Positions 61,479 through 64,000 of a stretch of 64,000 nt of DNA are shown piece after piece; the first letter of the stretch is position 1, and each line of letters begins with the position of its first letter. The translations under genes were made by a program, and so were the position numbers. Location of the stretch: the NCBI RefSeq assembly GCF_005222915.1, contig NZ_STFX01000018.1:62001-126000 (forward strand), in the 5' to 3' direction. This DNA comes from Rhizobium sp. FKL33 (GTDB lineage Bacteria > Pseudomonadota > Alphaproteobacteria > Rhizobiales > Rhizobiaceae). The notes beneath the pieces are model-generated. The model was not told the origin of the DNA. It searched no databases and saw nothing but the letters and a program-made list of their open reading frames with translations.

Positions 61479-61970
61479 GCGTTCCAAAATCACTCTCAAA
61501 TTGGTCTGACATCTTACCTAAACATTCTTTAACTCCGAATGCAAGGCGCCGGCGGACGCATTTTCCAGAAGCAAAGCGCAACGATCAGCATCGACGATTG
61601 CTGTTGTCAGCCAGAGACCAATGGAGATTTTGAAATGCTGCTGGGTGCGCCTGCTAAGCTCCCGAGGTTTTGCAAATCCTCCCCGAAAACTGACGCCCTG
61701 GCGTTCCTACGAGATGTGAGCTCAGCCAGATTCCTCCCATGGGAAAAGCCGGACGATCGGCAAATGCCCTACGCTGCAAACCCAGCCTATTCCTGCACCG
61801 CCATGCGGTACCCGGTCTCAGGCTCTATGCGCGCAATCGGCGGCCAGGTCGGATCCCGTGCGTTTTTCTCATGTTGATCTGATGCGCTGTCTGTGGCTAT
61901 GATGCGGAGGGAGGCGCTTTAGGTCTGAAAGCAAGACGGTGTTTCCACATTCCATCAGATCGAGGAGGAG
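61479..61970. other. 492-base gap without a supported gene
   Basis: The gap lies between the divergent GntR and AraC genes. It must hold both promoters. A plus-strand open frame at 61539-61877 has no ribosome site, no recognisable domain and no homologue I can recall, so it is not called. Its GC-rich middle looks like degraded coding sequence, but no family could be named. Confidence 0.5.
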
Positions 61971-62909
61971 ATGATGGAGGCGCAATCAAACTCAGCGAGC
62001 TACAGAGCTCTCGGTCGCGTTGAAAAGCTGATCGAGTATCGCACAGCGCATTATGCAGCCTATTCGGAGGCGGCGAGTTATTTCACCAACACGCCGGCTC
62101 GGGTCAAATTCCGGTTTGCCAACCCGATCATCTGCGAGCTGAAGAGCGGCGTTAAGGTGATGAGCGTCGAAGGAGCGCCGAAATTCGACTTTTTTCCCGG
62201 CGACGTCATGTATGTCGCGCCCGGTCTCGAAATCGACATCGATCTCGGCGCGGCGACGCGTGACAATCCGATCGAGTGCGACTGTTTCGAAATTGAAACC
62301 GGACGGCTGGAAGGCGTTCTGAGCCGTTTGAACGAACGCATGAAACGCCATGGGAACTCTGCGGCGGCGGCGCTTGATTGGTCCGCCCATTCGGTCTTGA
62401 GAGGGCATGAGGCGCAGCAGTTGGGACTGTCGTCATTGATGGACCTGTTTCGGGGTCATCGCGACGTCTTCTCGGATCTCCGCATCGACGCGCGCATCGA
62501 TGAGACGATCCTGAGGTTGATGCAGACCCGCACGAGCGACCTGATCGTCTTCGACCATTCCGCCCAGGATTCTGGCATTCATGCCGTCGCACATCTGATC
62601 CGAGAAAACCTCGGCCGCCATCTTTCCAGCGAGGAACTCGCGCGTGCCGCGGCGCTGTCCGAAACCTCGCTTCATCGTCAGTTCCGCAAGTTTTTCGGCA
62701 CCACGCCGGCGCGCTTCGCCAACAAGCTGCGCATCACGGAGGGCAAGCGCCGCCTGAGACAATCCAAAGACCCGATCGAAACCCTCGCTTTCGAACTCGG
62801 CTTCTCGGACGCCAGCCATTTCAGCCGCGAATTTCGCAAGACGACCGGCGAAAGTCCGGCGGAATACCGCAAACGTCGCCAGCAGCCGCCCAATATGCTG
62901 GACTGGTAG
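61971..62909 (+). CDS. AraC-family transcriptional regulator
   Basis: A 312-residue regulator with an N-terminal cupin-like sensor (FANPIICELKSGVKVM, then FFPGDVMYVAPGLEIDIDLG) and two C-terminal HTH motifs (LSSEELARAAALSETSLHRQFRKFFGTTP and PIETLAFELGFSDASHFSREFRKTTGESPAEYRKR). Two adjacent ATGs follow GAGGAGGAG; the second (61974) or a later start is more natural given the spacing. It lies 87 bases before an aldehyde dehydrogenase gene in the same direction. AraC regulators with this N-terminal type often control alcohol or aldehyde oxidation genes. Confidence 0.92.
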   Translation: MMEAQSNSASYRALGRVEKLIEYRTAHYAAYSEAASYFTNTPARVKFRFANPIICELKSGVKVMSVEGAPKFDFFPGDVMYVAPGLEIDIDLGAATRDNPIECDCFEIETGRLEGVLSRLNERMKRHGNSAAAALDWSAHSVLRGHEAQQLGLSSLMDLFRGHRDVFSDLRIDARIDETILRLMQTRTSDLIVFDHSAQDSGIHAVAHLIRENLGRHLSSEELARAAALSETSLHRQFRKFFGTTPARFANKLRITEGKRRLRQSKDPIETLAFELGFSDASHFSREFRKTTGESPAEYRKRRQQPPNMLDW

Positions 62910-62969
62910 CAGCGTACCAGAACCTGCAAATCCTGTTCATGGTCTCCTAGAACAAGACAGGCTTAGATC

Positions 62970-62988
62970 CCCTGATATGCAATCAGGG
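62970..62988 (+). promoter_or_regulatory. hairpin overlapping the ribosome site of the aldehyde dehydrogenase gene
   Basis: CCCTGAT-ATGCA-ATCAGGG is a perfect 7-bp inverted repeat ending 9 bases before ATG. Its right arm shares GGG with the GGGAGGA ribosome site. It may be an operator for the AraC regulator or an RNA element that limits translation. Confidence 0.45.
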
Positions 62989-62996
62989 AGGAAAGC

Positions 62997-64000
62997 ATGT
63001 TGGACTTGATCAAGCCAATTACAGACGATGGCGTCTCTGCAACACGTAGGATGTTCATCGACGGCGCCTGGCGCGCGGCGCAGGGCGGCGCAGTTTTCGC
63101 ATCCGAGAATCCGACCACGGGAGCGATTGTCGCAAACGTCCCCGATGCCAGCGCAGCGGATGTTGAAGACGCAATAGCGGCGGCGGCGCGCGCGCAGCCA
63201 GCCTGGGCGGCCTTGCCCCCGGCAGCTCGTGCAGGCCTGTTCCACCGCGCCGCGGCTCTTTTTTCGGCTCGGCAGCAGGAATTCGCCGACATGCTGGTTG
63301 CAGAAACCGGATCGGGTTTCGGCAAGGCCATGTTCGAATGCTCGCTCATCCCGTTGGCTCTGGCGGAAGCCGCAGGCCTGACGACACGGGAGATCGGGGA
63401 AATCTATCCGAGCCAGGTGCCCGGCAAGATCAATCGGACCATGCGCGCCCCAGCCGGAGTGATCGGTGTGGTCAGTCCCTGGAATTTTCCGCTGTATCTG
63501 TCGATGCGAGGCTTCATCTACGCCGTCGCACTCGGCAACACGGCGGTTCTCAAGCCATCGGAAGACAGCCCCATCGCCGGCGGCGTGATGCTGGCCGAAC
63601 TCTTCGAGGAAGCCGGTTTTCCGCCGGGCGTCTTCAATGTCGTGACGACGTCGCGCGATGGCGCCGCCATGGTGGGTGACCAATTCGTCAATGACAAGCG
63701 CATCGCCGTCATCAGCTTTACCGGCTCCACCCGGGTCGGCCAGGCCTTGTCCACGGCTTGCGCCAATGTCTTCAAGCCCATCGTGCTGGAACTCGGCGGT
63801 AAAAATCCGATGATCGTCCTCGAGGACGCCGACCTCGATCGCGCCGTCGATCTGGCGTTCTTCGGCTCTTTCCTGCATCAGGGCCAGATCTGTATGTCCT
63901 GCGACAAGGTGCTCGTCCATCGCAGCATCATCGACGAATTCGTCAAGCGGCTGGTCGCAAAGACGATCAACTTCGTTCCGACGAACCCCGATGAACAGAC
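62997..64000 (+). CDS. aldehyde dehydrogenase (cut by window end)
   Basis: The first 334 residues of an NAD(P)-dependent aldehyde dehydrogenase. Oxyanion asparagine N163 in PWNFP, cofactor lysine K186 in LKPSED, FTGSTRVG, general base E265 in LELGGK and catalytic C299 in GQICMSC are all present. The GQICMSC active site and the overall sequence resemble the benzaldehyde/vanillin/salicylaldehyde dehydrogenase group, so an aromatic aldehyde is possible. GGGAGGAAAGC precedes ATG. The remaining 150 or so residues lie beyond the window. It is downstream of the AraC regulator, which is its probable controller. Confidence 0.95.
   Translation, partial: MLDLIKPITDDGVSATRRMFIDGAWRAAQGGAVFASENPTTGAIVANVPDASAADVEDAIAAAARAQPAWAALPPAARAGLFHRAAALFSARQQEFADMLVAETGSGFGKAMFECSLIPLALAEAAGLTTREIGEIYPSQVPGKINRTMRAPAGVIGVVSPWNFPLYLSMRGFIYAVALGNTAVLKPSEDSPIAGGVMLAELFEEAGFPPGVFNVVTTSRDGAAMVGDQFVNDKRIAVISFTGSTRVGQALSTACANVFKPIVLELGGKNPMIVLEDADLDRAVDLAFFGSFLHQGQICMSCDKVLVHRSIIDEFVKRLVAKTINFVPTNPDEQ

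Noticed and set aside
61501-61511. TTGGTCTGACA as a FadR-type operator before the GntR gene
   Set aside because: Only one arm fits the T-N-GT-N3-AC-N-A pattern and no second copy was found in the operon, so it is not called.
61539-61877. Possible 112-residue protein in the gap before the AraC gene
   Set aside because: No ribosome site, no domain, and composition unlike neighbouring genes; noted only in the gap description.

Overview
The window reads as a chromosomal segment of a GC-rich alphaproteobacterium, most likely Hyphomicrobiales (Rhizobiales). The evidence is the Agrobacterium-type galactarolactone route for uronic acids, a nirK-nirV / norEFCBQD / nnrS / nnrU denitrification set, and many solute-binding-protein transporters. 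No tRNA, rRNA, CRISPR array, integrase or intact insertion sequence was seen. The species cannot be named from the sequence.

Layout. (1) 1-539: 3' end of katG with a strong terminator. (2) 640-11695: an aromatic or heteroaromatic catabolic cluster. Ten tightly packed minus-strand genes encode an alpha/beta hydrolase, an EthD-like protein, an extradiol-type VOC dioxygenase, a Rieske ferredoxin, an FAD monooxygenase, an MFS transporter, a cupin, an FAH-family hydrolase, a DenD-like dehydrogenase and a cyclase-family hydrolase. Divergent from them are a LysR regulator and an outer-membrane channel. The substrate is unknown. (3) 11799-22863: an aldonate/ketoaldonate region. It holds a ribose-type ABC importer, a 2-hydroxyacid dehydrogenase, L-idonate 5-dehydrogenase, gluconate 5-dehydrogenase, gluconokinase, a 3-hydroxyisobutyrate-dehydrogenase-like enzyme, an SMP-30 lactonase and a LacI regulator. 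Three promoters in it carry related copies of one operator. (4) 22940-30532: hexuronate/aldarate catabolism, with a TRAP transporter, galactarolactone isomerase (gli), galactarolactone cycloisomerase (gci), kdgD, a GntR regulator and uronate dehydrogenase (udh). The kdgD and udh promoters share an identical 16-bp operator.

(5) 30647-46101: denitrification from nitrite to nitrous oxide. It has pseudoazurin, a CRP/FNR-type NO regulator, nirV, nirK, nnrS, a poorly described module (MIP18-like protein, two DUF2249 proteins, a polytopic membrane protein), hemN, norDQBCFE, a 51-residue membrane protein and nnrU. Eight TTG-N8-CAA boxes stand before these units and define one NO-responsive regulon. 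(6) 46371-47312: a decayed stretch with a broken AI-2E-family exporter and a truncated transglutaminase-like gene. (7) 47416-55317: an oligopeptide-type ABC importer in one operon with a P1-family aminopeptidase and a nitrilase-family amidase, next to an RpiR regulator. (8) 55325-61478: a carbohydrate-type ABC importer in line with a PLP-dependent gamma-family lyase and a GntR regulator. (9) 61971-64000: an AraC regulator and an aldehyde dehydrogenase cut by the window edge.

The organism therefore looks like a plant- or soil-associated heterotroph that uses uronic acids, sugar acids, peptides and an aromatic compound, and that can respire nitrite and nitric oxide. Functions for katG, the uronate genes, nir/nor and the transporter classes are firm. 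Pathway substrates for sections 2, 7 and 8 are open.
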